Shown here in pieces: positions 45,401 to 62,600 of a stretch of DNA of 64,000 nucleotides (position 1 is its first letter; each line of letters opens with the position of its first letter). Source of the DNA: Cliona cf. orientalis (Eukaryota; Porifera; Demospongiae; Clionaida; Clionaidae); contig OZ005699.1 in NCBI GenBank assembly GCA_963930775.1, positions 7,213,501-7,277,500 on the forward strand. Reading direction: 5' to 3'. The position numbers and the translations under genes were made by a program. The notes under the pieces were generated by a model that was not told where the DNA came from, did not search any database, and worked only from the letters and a program-made list of their open reading frames with translations.

Positions 45401-47189
45401 GCTCCATTTGTATTTAATAATATTCACAATAATCTCACTTTCAGTACACATACATGTACAATGTAATACACATAATATGCATGTACATGTATGCTTAGAG
45501 CGGCTTAGTGAAGGTTAACTCCAGCACAGTCTTAGCTAGACTTCACTTAAGATGCTATTAGAAATTATTAGAACACGTACTAGGAGAGGAGTTGTAAGTT
45601 TTTAATAAAATCAGTGTACAGTTGTACCCATCCTATGATTGATATTTCGGTAAAATAGCACGGCTGACATGCACACAGATGACTAATTCTATGAGACCAG
45701 CTATGAGATGGGGACCATTTGGGACCTTTAATTTGTTATATGTATGACTCTAGTGCAATCCCTCTGCTTTTGTGCCTATATATACACCGATTCAAGTACT
45801 CACTACCACATCAAATTTTGTAGAAAGAAAGTTGGTCATTGTGTAACCATTTAATTTGAATAGTCCCTTTCAGCTGGCCACATAATAATAATATTATGTA
45901 AGTGCTGACACTTACCTCCCACGCCCAGGTACACTGGAGTTGCAGCATCTTACTGACACAGCGACCAACCTCAACATCTTCATTGTAGCTCACCACAACA
46001 CTCTGTGTGTGTGTGGGGGGGGGGGGGGGGGGGAGGGGATGAGAAAGAGGGAGAGAGGCAGGGGGGAAGAGAGAGGGAAAGAGAGGGAGAGGGAGAAGGG
46101 AAAGTGAGGGCCGAAGAGAGTGAGAGAGTAAATGGAGAGACAAGAGAGAGGGAGAGAGAGTGGGAGGAAAGGAGAGAGAATACAGCAATTGGAAAGAGTC
46201 AGATATACATGTAAATCGATATAGTATTATTACATGTACATGTGTACTTGCACATAGCTATTACTCCATACCTAACCTGAAAACTAATACTAGCAGTAGC
46301 TGCATGCATGACTTGATATGACACTGAATGTGGTGTCAAGTTTCTGGAAGCCCCAGGTTGGGGAGACCACAAATATCCAGCTCAAAAAAATAATTAGTAG
46401 AGATAATGATATCGACAGTGAAACATAGACAATCAAGTAACAGAACTACTACAATACATTATGAAGGAATTAACTGAACTGGCTTCAAGTTTGTGTTCGT
46501 TACGTGATACTGTAGATCTGGAAATTTTTGTATGACAAATTTTTGTAGTAATCACTCCACAAACATCACGTTTACTTAATGTTAATTAGCAAGCATGTGT
46601 TTTAATAAGAATAATTATTTTTGTACATGTACCACTGAATTATTATAATAATTGTATGTATTTGCAACAAAAAATTTCCGTAGTTCAGGCTTAGCCTAAT
46701 ATGGACGGGGCCTTATCAGCCACTCCTTTGTTCATATCTGTATTGACAGCAGCCGAACTGTACTAGAGCAATGGATACGCATGCAAAAGATGATGCATGT
46801 GCATGTAGGAAAATTGCCTATAAAAACTTTGGTTGCTAAGCAACTACCAACAAATACGCATGCAAAATATGGTGCATGTATTCCAAGTTACACTTGTCTA
46901 CGCTACAACTGCTCAACCATACAGGCACTGATTAAATTATTGTGGGCTAGGGTATCACGATAACATATGGATTGGTCTATATAGCTCGAGGCTACTCTGT
47001 AAACATTATTTTGGATTTTGTTGGTATACATATACACCAACACATGTTTAGTCAGTCAGCAGCAAATATACATGACATTGTACATATACAGTACATACGT
47101 GTATACACCAACACACTGGGTTTCAAGATAGAACTTTTGCATGTATGCATACACATACATTCTCTCTCTCTCCCTCTCCCTCTCTCTCT

Positions 47190-47223
<34 letters not shown>

Positions 47224-48127
47224 CCCTCTCTCTTCCTATCCCTCCCCCCTTCCACCCTCCCCCCCCCCCCCCCCCCCCCACACACACACCACTCACCTCC
47301 AGGCAGCTATCCAAGTGAGGGGCCAGCTTTCTCAGAGCACTCCGACTGAAGATCACTCCGGGCCCTCCCATACAGTAGTGTTCGTTCTCCTGGAGTTTTA
47401 TCCTGTCCCTATCATCCGGTCTCCCAAACCCTGGGCACCCCATATAGATGTCCTGGGCAGGGTTGATACTCTGTAAAAGCTCCAAAAGTTGGTCAGTTTT
47501 CACATAAACATCGTCATCCGAACGCATAAAAAAGTCAAATTCGTCGATATAGTGGTCGTGCATGTACTTGAGCATGTGGTAGACCTTTCTCTGAGGTGGG
47601 TACTGTGTATCGTTGATGCCGGGTAAAGTGATGATAGGGAGACCGAGGTTTTTATCGTCTGGTTGCGAGGCGAAAAAGTACAAATCGGAAACCTCGCTGC
47701 CCCACGTGTTGTAAATCCCCGTCGCCCTCGTCTCCAGGTACTTCACCGCGGTAACGACCCCAACGAACAGGAGCTTCCTCGGTGCCAGTTCGGACGCTAA
47801 CTTGCGATAGCGGACGTTTGGATCTGACTGAGGAGTGATGGATCTTTCGAGTTCGTCTCGTGAGAGCTGACTCCGATTGTGGCTGTATTGTAAGAAGTTC
47901 AACCACGAATCGTTTTGCGACACGTTGGCCAGTCTCTTAACGATATTCATAGCTCGAGAGGGACTCCACGGTGGCTGAATGGCCGCTCGCTGCAGCTGCC
48001 CCCCTCCGTTCGTACACTGTCCACTCAGCACCAACGGATCGGCAAATTGTAACCACATCAGAGGGGATAAAATAAGTCCAACGGTTACACCGACCAATAC
48101 TGCCAGTAGTGTTCGTTTGGTGATCAT
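42409..48127 (-). CDS. CHSY1: Chondroitin synthase family protein (CHSY/CHPF-like), intact copy C
   Basis: Three exons: 47297-48127, 45916-46002 and 42409-43815, all in phase, predicted 774 aa (human CHSY1 has 802). The family builds the chondroitin sulfate chain in the Golgi, adding GlcA (GT31-like half) and GalNAc (GT7-like half). A type II signal anchor lies at residues 7-28. The N-terminal domain has DDDVYV at 204-209 and CMGGPGVIFS at 252-261. Exon 2 carries EDVEVGRC. In the C-terminal domain the expected DVD reads DYG (614-616), and GWGLEDVD is replaced by SHLNDDVKF. That half may therefore be inactive, as in CHPF-type partners. Whether it is a CHSY1 or CHPF orthologue is unsettled. The start ATG is the first in frame and directly precedes the anchor. 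Confidence 0.85.
43816..45915. other. Copy C intron 2
   Basis: Holds a TG microsatellite, the hairpins at 44122-44192 and 44828-44911, and AT-rich sequence. It is colinear with copies A and B. Confidence 0.6.
46003..47296. other. Copy C intron 1, with complementary GA and CT ends
   Basis: On the plus strand 46014-46180 is a G-run and GA tract, and 47158-47280 is a CT tract and C-run. In the transcript the donor side is therefore GA-rich and the acceptor side CT-rich. At 46806-46851 is a short repeat containing GGTTGCTAAGCAACTACC, shared in inverted orientation with 56292-56335. Confidence 0.65.
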
Positions 48128-49825
48128 GGTCGGAATATTATAAGTGATGTCGTTAGAAAAGGGTAATTTTGATGTTCACTTGCAAATGGGTATAAAAAGT
48201 GTACTGGATACAAATAAATAAGTATGTATGTGTAGGATGGGGTCAAAGGTTAGAAGAAATTGATGTGTTCTAGAAAGAAAAGTTTGAGATGCCAAAGGGA
48301 TTGCGAGAAATCCTCAAAGTGTTCTCAGCATTCTGTTCTGTGAAGCCACACTCGAATAATCTCAAAAGGGAGTGGAATTTGCCAGCGTTATTCAGTTCTA
48401 CCTCTACAAATATTAACACGGCTATTTGGCGAAGTAGTGTGGATTACACTAGAAAAATGCAAATTCCAACGTTGCTACAATTGGCGGTACGTTTCAATTT
48501 CAGTGTTCACAGTAGCATATTGCTGACAGCTTAGATTATCGACTGAATATAATAATATTATATGCTGTGCCGGGAGAGGAAGTGTATACGAGTACTATAA
48601 TACACTGTAGAGAGCTGGTCACCTGCTGTTTCAATAGATGACTAGTATACCAAAATATTATTCTCCAAAGTTGATAGAAGATGGTTTCCTCGATTAAGTG
48701 TAATTTCAGTTCCTCCAGGTGTATAGTATACTCAGGTCGGAGTTAGCAAACCTTGGAGTATAATCGCAATACAACTGTAATACCTGTACCTGAAAGTAGA
48801 CAGTTGAAATAGACATTTATTTTTTTTTCATTAATCACCATAACTGGTAGTGTATAGCAGAAAGTAGCATTAGAGTAGCTATATTTTTTATTATTATTAT
48901 AGCACTCAAAACAAACTTTATTGTGTATCAAAATAAACTAGTGAGGAGGCAAAACGATCATCGACTTTAGATACTTTGCGAATGGGAAGAGAGCCCTAAA
49001 TCATGATTTAATTTGATAATGAGCTCTCCCCAAAAATAGCTATCTTCTAAATGCAGCTACATGTATATAGCGAACCCTGCGATGTCTGGGGGTGGACATA
49101 TCAAGTTCCTACAATATTATGGTCTAGATACATTATTTAGATTCATGTAGCTACAAACCATAGTACAAACGACATAAATCAAGATCTTGTACATGTACAC
49201 ACAGTAGTATGTTCAGCCTTTGAGGCCGAGGTAATTATTGGTTGGACCATACATGTAGATTATAGCATAGATAGTCTATCCATGGATGGATGAACTGTAT
49301 GCAAATTAACGGAATGACCTTCTTTTAGCTATTCAATCAAGGTGTATGGTACATAATAGTAGCACTTTAATAGTCATTAATTTTTAATAATACCACATGC
49401 GATCCCGCTGAACCACTGCACATCTATGGCCTAGTGCTGGTTGTTTGGTAAAAGTCTAACCCCGCCCCCCATTTTCGATTGCGGGCACTTGAATACTTTT
49501 TAGCTAGCGATTTTGATCATCCCTACAAGTAGCTATGGCGAACTTTATGGTGTGCTTACCTCCGATCCGTGAAGATGGTAGCTACAATCGTCCTCACCAG
49601 CTGATACTGTCAATCTATTGTGTGATACAATCGATGTGGTCTTGTTGAAAGTGCCACGACTCCTCCCCACAAAAATTATGCGATATGCATTATGATTTTC
49701 AAATATTTCATAATATTCGTATAATTGGACGAAGCAATCATATAACCGGATATGAGGGGTGTGAACACAACATAAACACTGAGCATGCGTAGTAACATAC
49801 ATGTAACACACACAAATAACGATAG
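48128..49825. other. Spacer between synthase copy C and DBF4
   Basis: It should hold the copy C promoter: on the minus strand CTTATAATATTCC lies about 10-20 bases from the start codon. A plus-strand frame of 81 codons at 48289-48534 and a minus-strand frame at 49545-49835 are open, but neither has motifs or convincing splice sites. The rest is AT-rich. Confidence 0.4.
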
Positions 49826-52800
49826 TCAGTTGCATAATAATGATTGAAGCTTTCTGGACATTGCCAGTCTTGGTGATCGGCGATTCGGTCTCTCCAGAGG
49901 GGTGGGGCTGGGCGTGGCTTCAGAGAAACTGACACGCCTCCTCTTGGCTGGAGGAGGGGACAAGTTGGGATCTTCGCACTCTCCGCTATCTTCACAATCC
50001 GATTGGTCCAGCCCTCTCTTTCGTCCCAGCCTCTCTCTCTCCTCGTCTTCCAAATCATTCATCAACATCTTGCGAGCAGCCAACCTCATAGCAATGCTGT
50101 CGATGCTCACCTTTGACCCACTCCTGGGCGATCGACACACATGGTTGTTATCACCAGTATAGACACCATTACACACAGGCAGAGCCTCCCTTATGGTGTC
50201 CGTCGAAAATCCGTGGAACTGCTGCTCATGGGTAAATTGGTGTCGATCCCCAGCAGTAGCAGGGGTCCGGCTTGATGCTCTCAATCCAATCATAGGTGAC
50301 TCTCGATCTGAAAATCGTCTGCTCCGCTTCCTCAGTGTGCTAGGATCACCTTGGAACTCGATTTCAGGAGTGACCGATTCTTCCTCTCTATCTCGACTGG
50401 TGGTGTTGACCGTTTTTGGAGTTTGGATAGCTTGCTTGGCTATCACAGCACTCCTACGCACGTGTCTTCCAGGGTAGATTCGGTTGAGGTCAAAGGACAC
50501 CATGAGAGAGATTGGTGGTAGGAGGGCAGCAGCAGATCTACAATTCACCACTTTCTCTGTCCTGGTTGTCACGCTCGGTCGAAAGCGTCGTAGCTTCCTC
50601 TCGACCAAACGAGGACTCTTACGGACAGCAGCAGAAAGTGCTGACGTGGCAGTCAACGGTGACGACGGGTGGACGGGGGAAGAGGGGGACTGACGCGTGA
50701 TCTCTTCCACGAGAGCCTTGATGTCTGAGGCCAGTACAACCCTCTGCTTGTGAGGAGCTTTCGAGAGAGCGTCTGCCTTAGCAGCAATCCGCTCGACCAG
50801 CGAATGGAAGTTAGTGAGAGGGGACCGCCCGTTTTTCCTCCTACACGTATGCTGGATCCCCATCACATTCTTCTCTGGTGTCTCGGGAACGCCATCACCA
50901 ATATCCATTCTATGATTTTTCACAGGAGTTTTATTGTTCCTTCCTGTGTGCACACCACTGCGGCCAGTAACCTCCCTCTCCTTCTGCACTCTGAGACGAG
51001 TGTTCACTCGATCAGTGTTCTGTAACAGGGCCCTCGTCACAGGGTCGATCCTGGATCCGCCTCCCTTCTTTCGAGTCAAAGTGGTGGTGGTGTTTTTCCG
51101 AGATACTGATGGTCCTGGTGATGTGGGTGTTTGTGGAGGTGGGGTCGTGAATCCAGGTGTGTACTCCTCCTTCCCCTTGCCGCTCTCCTTTACTGCCTCG
51201 TCAGCAAAAACCGGGGTGTAGTTGGCTCGGATTTTTGGCGAGTTCTTTCTGATGGGAGTAAGGCGGAGTTGTCCACGCTTGGGGGAGGTAAATACTCCTG
51301 TTTCGTCGAAGACGATCGCCTTGGCCGCTGGGTTCGAGGCTCTGGGGGGCGGGGAGGAGGGTGGGGATCGAGAGGAAGAGGAGGAGGGGGATTTGCCTGC
51401 TCGTTTAGGACGTGGGGAGGGTGGTGGAGTTACCAGATTCACCACGGTCTTGTAGGGGGAGTTGGTCTTACGGGGGCTGGAGCGCCTAGAAGGGAGGGAA
51501 AAGGATAACATAATTAATTTTAAAAACATATTATATTATTACGTGGTGTGTTGTAATAATTATTTGGCTTATAGACACCAATAAACACATAATACTGACA
51601 GCAAACACATTAACCTTTTCTCACCTTGGTGGTGTTTTGCACCGCCTGGGGTATCTAGCTCTCACAGAGGCCACAAAGTCATCAAACTTTGCTCCGTTAG
51701 CAATAACCTTGTCAAGAGAGGCAAAGTTCTCATCGTCGTGAGCGTACTCCAGGTGCTTGGCACTCTTTAGATGCTGCAGGGGAGGGAAGGAAACAACAAT
51801 AAAAAAGGAAAAAAAATAATATTATTGAAATAATTATTATGTCCCTGTATCTATCATGTTGTGCCATGCCGCATGGTTGTCCCTTTGGAGCAAGCACATA
51901 TTAATTTATACAACATCTTTAGGGTGTCGTATTGAGCTAGCCATGGTGGATTTCCGGTGTGAACGCAGTAGAACTTAAGAGCCTAAGGATACTCTCTCTG
52001 TACTACAACTGTCTACCAATCTAAGACTGAGAGTTGACTTACCAGAGATAGGTCTCTGTATCTGACGGAGCAGCACTCGCAGTAGCCGGGTCTCCTCCTC
52101 TCCTCAATGGGCGGGGCCACGGCCGCCTCGGGGCTGGAGGCACCATCTCCCGCGACAGCACCCTCCTTGGGAGATACATGACGACGATGACTCTTGCCTG
52201 CAAAAGCGATAAAAATTTGACATTTATTCACTGTTATACCACCACCACCTACAGTGTATATAATATGATGGAGGTAGAAATACACACACTGAAGTATTCT
52301 GGGTAAGCTGAGCGCTATGTTAAAATGCGGTTCATTAGGTACTTATCCACGACAAGCTGTTCCAAGGGTGTCTGGAATAGAGAGGCTCCACTGTAGTATA
52401 GCCTCCCAAGCCAAGAGGGCATGATGCAACTTTTGCCCCTCGAAGTATTTCTTATCTATCTTGTGTCTTAAGTGTGTAAGTCCTTACCGTGCTTTGTCAC
52501 CTCGAAGGGGCAACCCTTAGGAGAGCAGTTGATGTCTGGGTGTGGCCACCGCCGAGTCTCGTAGACGAGGGGACGGTACGAGTAGGACTCATCCTCAACC
52601 TTGAGGAAGGGAGGCTTCAGCTTACGAACTGTGGCAAACAGAAAAGTTAGCAAGGATTAATCAATATTTGCTAGTTCTCAAGGGGGGAGAAATAGAACAT
52701 GATAACTTTTTTCAAGTACCATCAAGAGTACATTCCAGAGATAAGGATGAAAACGCATAGGAAGGAGAAAGGGAGAGGGAATTCTCTGTGCTCCCCAAGA

Positions 52801-54373
52801 GCATAAAATTTAATAGCATGATAAACTAATAATTAAATTATTATGACAGCACCACACTACAACTATCAAAAATGCATCACACTTGAGGTGTTAATTGAGC
52901 TACTAAGCACCACCATAAACAATAGCAGACTGCTAATTAATGTCTATAAGATGGGCTACCAGCAAGAGTGTGCAATAACAAACAGCCTATAAGGGTATAG
53001 GCATAAAATTAATTACGATTGCTAATTATTATTACCTTTAACAACAGGGGTCTTCTTTGAGGGAGATTCCTTCTTGGGCAGTGGCTTCAGCTTTCTCAGC
53101 TCCTTCAAGAGTTCACTGAGAGAGAGAACCTTGCAGCCCCACCCCTCGGCAAGGGCACGAAGATCGGTTGATCTCTTCTTTCCTTTTTGCTGGAAAATAA
53201 ACAAAACAAACAAAAGTGCTCACTTGGTACCAGAAAATAACAGTGCATTGCAATCAGAAAACCAATTTGACCAAAATGCACATGCTTGCCTATTAAACAA
53301 GCAATGCAGGTTGAACAAGAATTGGCAAGTGTCATCATTCTAACCCAAAGATAGTAACCACCTTCAGTTGATTAAATACTGGGAGCCCCACACACAACCA
53401 CAAATATCCTACTCCCAGCCCCAAACTCTAAACCAACATGTACACATAAAGATTCTACTTCACTTTAACTCACAGATGCAGCAAGAATCAAGGCAGCTCT
53501 CGATCCAGTTAGGGGGTTGACATTGCCAGGGGACTCGGCAGAAGGGGACAGCTTGGACATCGCTCCCCCTCCCCCTCGAGTGCTGACTCCACCGCCGCTG
53601 GGGGTGTGCGGACTGGGCGTCGAGGGGGAATCAACCTGTGACCCCCCTCGGCCCCCTTTCTGCCGATTGGTGATGAGGTACTTGACTCCGCTGTGGAATC
53701 GTCTCTCCACTGTGCCCCCTCTCTCTGTCAGCTCGTACTCGATCTGGTCAATCTTGTTGTAGCCGGGGAGATCGAGAAAGAACTTCTTCCCTCGAAAGAA
53801 GTACATATCGGAGGATTTTGTGGTGGAGGATGTGGTGCTTGTGGAAGTGGGAAAGTTGAGCTTTCGCTTGCCCCTAGTCACGGGAGCAGTGGTAGTGGTG
53901 GCAGCACTCGATTTGCCTGGAAAAGGGGAGAATTATTGGGAGTATTAACACCATGATTCTATTGTGCACGCATGAGCTAATTATGGTAGTCTCGTGAACC
54001 AGACCACTCCCTCCGCAGGCAGTGCTGGATGTATTGTATCACCAGCACATAGGAGGGAGTGGTTTGGTTCACGAGACTACACAGACTAGTTGAGATTGTA
54101 GGATACCTGGCAAAATTTAGTACCCATACATGTACCCCTACTCTGTTTTATATGAAAAAGCAGTTTGGCTGCTATTAACACAGACATGTTGAGATGGTAG
54201 GATTTAGTACCCATACATGTACCCTACTCCGTTTTATGTGGAAAAACGGATTGGCTGCTATTAACACGGACATGAATCAATGTGAGGGTCTCCGTTCAAT
54301 ATAGGCTAAACCTGGACATAGCTAATGTATACATACCATGATTGGCTCTGCTGTGAGCAGCCTTGGTAGCCAT
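49826..54373 (-). CDS. DBF4: DBF4-type regulatory subunit of CDC7 kinase
   Basis: Seven in-phase exons: 54337-54373, 53474-53916, 53036-53189, 52488-52628, 52043-52197, 51625-51773 and 49826-51485; predicted 912 aa. DBF4 activates CDC7 to phosphorylate MCM helicase at replication origins in the nucleus. Motif N, BRCT-like, spans about 55-100 (GKKFFLDLPGYNK ... VKYLITNR). A second block has GWGCKVLSLSELLKEL. Motif M reads PPFLKVEDESYSYRPL, close to human KKPFVKVEDMSQLYRPF. Motif C is a zinc finger, C298-x2-C301-x9-H311-x5-H317 in GYCECC ... HLKSAKH. The long last exon is rich in S/T-P sites. It carries RRRVSF near the end (RVSF at about 877-880), which fits the PP1-docking consensus. The start ATG gives a short first exon whose donor is CATGGTATGT. 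Confidence 0.9.
53987..54079. mobile_element. 93-bp hairpin MITE in DBF4 intron 1
   Basis: TAGTCTCGTGAACCAGACCA and its near-perfect inverse form arms of about 35 bases around a short loop. The insertion is intronic. No clear target duplication is seen. Confidence 0.65.
54105..54280. repeat. Tandem duplication, about 86-bp unit, DBF4 intron 1
   Basis: The block TTTAGTACCCATACATGTAC through GGCTGCTATTAACACRGACATG occurs twice in direct orientation with a few substitutions. Confidence 0.75.
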
Positions 54374-54804
54374 GATCACTCCTTCCTGAGCCTGGTATAC
54401 CTCTGTCAAGGTCTCTTAGCTTGGCAGATCTCAGCAGGAAGTCAAGATGTACGGGTGAAAGTTAATAATAGGACAGCTGCAGTCTACGATCGGGGGAGAT
54501 CAGTTTTGTCTTCCCAGATTAGCAACTTTCGAAGGGTCGACGACAATAATTTAACTGGCCAGCCTCAGCACAGCGCTTATATAGACCTAGGCTACCTAGC
54601 TATGTGCACGCTAAAACGCGCTCCGCTACTACTCAACACCCTTCGATCTTGTGCACCCTCTGACCTACGCGGTTTTTCGCGCGCCCAAAAACCATACGGC
54701 GACGCCCACTTTCCTGTCGCCTTTTGTGTGCGCATGCGCATTCGGTCACGCTATTCATCTGACTGGGTCACGTTCCACGCTCGCAGAGACAGTGGGTTGC
54801 AAAA
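54374..54804. promoter_or_regulatory. Bidirectional promoter region, DBF4 / ATP5F1B
   Basis: The two start codons face away from each other across 431 bp. The interval is GC-richer than the surroundings and has several CG dinucleotides, CGCGCTCCG and TGCGCATGCGCATTC (an NRF1-like palindrome near 54731). A 173-codon plus-strand frame crossing it is not supported as a gene. NRF1-type sites are typical for mitochondrial genes in animals; use here is inference. Confidence 0.55.
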
Positions 54805-59501
<4,697 letters not shown>

Positions 59502-59689
59502 CTCTTTCCACAACGTACCACTAGTCCATATTCTTAGTACCACTTGGCATTATGTTATGATGTGTATATTTAATAATTAATGAGAACTCTAATTATTATT
59601 ATTGTTAATTTTGACCAAAGATTGTATTATAACAGTTATTGTACGAATATATATTGTCTTGTATTATTATTGTTACGTGTCATGACTTG

Positions 59690-62600
59690 TTAAGGTGCAT
59701 GGTCTAAATACTTTGACTGTAACTGGCTGGCTAGTTGTCCTTCGCCAATGATGTCTGCTTGCAGTGCTTCCACTAAATTTTTCCATGATTTGTTTTTCCA
59801 TCTTTTCAGCATTTCACGAAGACAGTTTGGCGGATTATTCTGCTGATGTGACCTGATGTCTGTCAGTTCATGTGGTGGAATGTTCAGTAAGCTTCCTAGA
59901 TTTTCCCACTTGTCTGCGACCTTTCCAAGTTCACGTAAGAGATTGTTGATAGTGGGTGATCCTGTAGGATAAAAAAATTATGGAATAACTTGCATTATTA
60001 TCATGCTGTAAGATTCACATACTCGTATCAGAATCTGATGAGGTTACAATCTCTGATGCTACTCTTCGACGTTTTGATTGTGCACTGATACCTACAATAT
60101 TAAATGGTAAAATTAATGGTATACTACAATGTCTTGATTAGGATGTCAGACATCATTGTGATAGTGAACTTAAGTAAATGGCAAAAAATTTGTAATAATT
60201 ACACAGTGACTATGCTTACAATATTATTATTTTTTTGTACACATAAAAATAATTTATCTTGTATGATTGTCGATAATTATCATCATTACCTTGAGTGGCA
60301 TGTGCATCTGGTGATGACACGCTTCTTTTTAGTGACAGTGATCTAGAAGTTTTACCTGTGTTACAGGATTATGTCGTGTGGACCAAAATAATAATCTTAG
60401 GATAATATACCTTGTGTTCCCCCGGGAAGTACTAATTGGAATGAGACATGTGGAGGTTTCACTCCATTCAGCTTTACTACAAATCTAATTTGCTGGACCA
60501 CTTCAGCCTGCCTTTCGACCATAAGCTCACATTTGGGAGTCAATAGCCCTGGTCTATGGGAGTCCACTTGTTTTTTTGTTATCTAAAAACAGGTAACAGT
60601 GTTGCTAGTAAAACACGATCAAGATTTCTTTGTAGGAGTGTGCAACGCACACAATAGTAGTACAAACATAATGATATTCAGGCCCATGTACAAGGGTGGT
60701 TGTGATGTCAAATCTGGAAAGAGAGAAGGTACTTAAGTTGCAACCACTGAGTTATATTCTGTATAGATGCAGCTGCAGCTATATTATAGTTACTGATAGG
60801 ATCTAGGACAGTGCAGACATAACCTTCATGGCTTCATGGTTTTAGTGGTTGCATATTAATGATATTCTGTGATGTCAAATCTGGAAAGAGATGTTCGCAC
60901 TACTATTGTGTGCGTTGCACACTCCTAGTAATGTACTCCTGATATTATGCTTACCACTGGATGAGTGAGGGGTGTCAGTTTCCATCCTCCTTCCAATTTG
61001 ACCCCTGTTGGGTATGGAATATCCAAGCTGACTTCTTCGGACTCAAAATCAAGAGGTTGTTCTGGACCTTCCTCTGCTCCTCGACTTTTGTACAGTTTAT
61101 CAATTTCCTGTAAAGAATTAAAAACAGCTATCATTGTACGTATCATAATTATTGACAGCTTTCATGTATGGGGTTAATTATTTTAATTATTGATAGCTTA
61201 TAATTATAGGGTTTCATAATAATTGACTTGCCTGCATGTGCCCTTCAGTTTGCCATGTGACAACAAAGTCGATTCCATACTGATATTCTTGAGGTTGTAA
61301 AATATGTGGTTTCAGGAAGTATGCTTTTGCACGGTAGAGCTTGTCAGCGGATCCCTCCTGGGATATTGCTACTCCAGAGAAGCTGTCCAGGTCCAATACA
61401 CCATAGGAACTAGATGCATGGAAATGACCCCCTTCTACATGCTTGAAAGAGTAAGGGAGGGATTTCTGGGTGCATAAAGCTTTGACAAATTTCAACTTGG
61501 CAGTATTCTCTGGTTTGGCACAGTGTTGAATTTCAACAGTGACCGGTTTTCTGAACTTACACAAAGGCTTGCACTGAAACCAAAAGACAGCACTGACAAG
61601 ATGAGCATTTTCAGGAAACTCGTAATGACCGGCAATGGAGACCATGACCTTGATAGTACACTGTTCCATGCCACTCGGTAGAGAGTGCTCATGGGCACTG
61701 ATCCTTAGGCCAAAACTCTTCCACTCTAAACGCTGAGTGACAGAGTTAGAAATCACCAGAGTGGTTTCCCCACATACCGACACACCACGAAAACCTGTAT
61801 TATGCCACATTACATTATAATAGCACGTACCTCTATATAGAAGTGTAAGTTACCTGTGGTACTCATAAGCTCTCTTTTTAGGTAATCTAGCTGTTTACTC
61901 TTGAAGTCGTCAACTGTGGTTAAAATGTTTTCCTCAAATTGCAGATATTGATTCAAGAGATCCTCTTTTAGTGTAGCAAACTCATCTGCATGAGAGTAAC
62001 AAATATAGCTTACGTTATTGTATGTATACTATATAAAATTATACCTTTAACATCCATGGCTAAATCTTCAACAGTTTTCAGTGGCTTCAGTGCAAAATCA
62101 CTGAAACTAGCCACTGGTACAACCTGTTTTGAAGAATCTTCTGTGATCATCGGTGTGACCAGCTGCTCATCTGATGACACGAGCTCCAGGCATTCCTGGA
62201 TCTTCTGAACGAGACTGTGTAGCTTCATGTCTTTTAGCACTTGGAAGAAGTTCCTCCATGTTTGCTGTTTGCCTATAAGTAGGCTTGTAGAGCTGACTAC
62301 ATCATGAGCTTTAGCCAGTTCAGATGTTGCAGGGATACCAGTTGCCTCCAATCGTGACAGAATGTGTGAACATAACTGGCTATCAAGATCGAGAGGCGTG
62401 TCTGAAACAATAATGACCGCACGATTATGGGCATTCCTATCATAATGTTATTATTGAGGTACGTACTACATTATTATACGTAGTTAGTTTTACCTTTATG
62501 GAGGGAAGCTTTGAATACTCTATCAGACCATTCCTGTCCAATCTCTCCTCCAATGCTCATGAGCTCTCCTGAAGGAAGCGTCATGGCGCAAATACTGATA

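Noticed and set aside
48289-48534. 81-codon plus-strand frame after a TATAAAA motif
   Set aside because: It has no recognisable domain, signal peptide or poly(A) signal; length is within chance for this region.
49545-49835. An extra coding exon downstream of DBF4
   Set aside because: A GAGGTAAGC donor-like site exists, but DBF4 already ends in a stop at 49826-49828 and no acceptor links this stretch to another gene.
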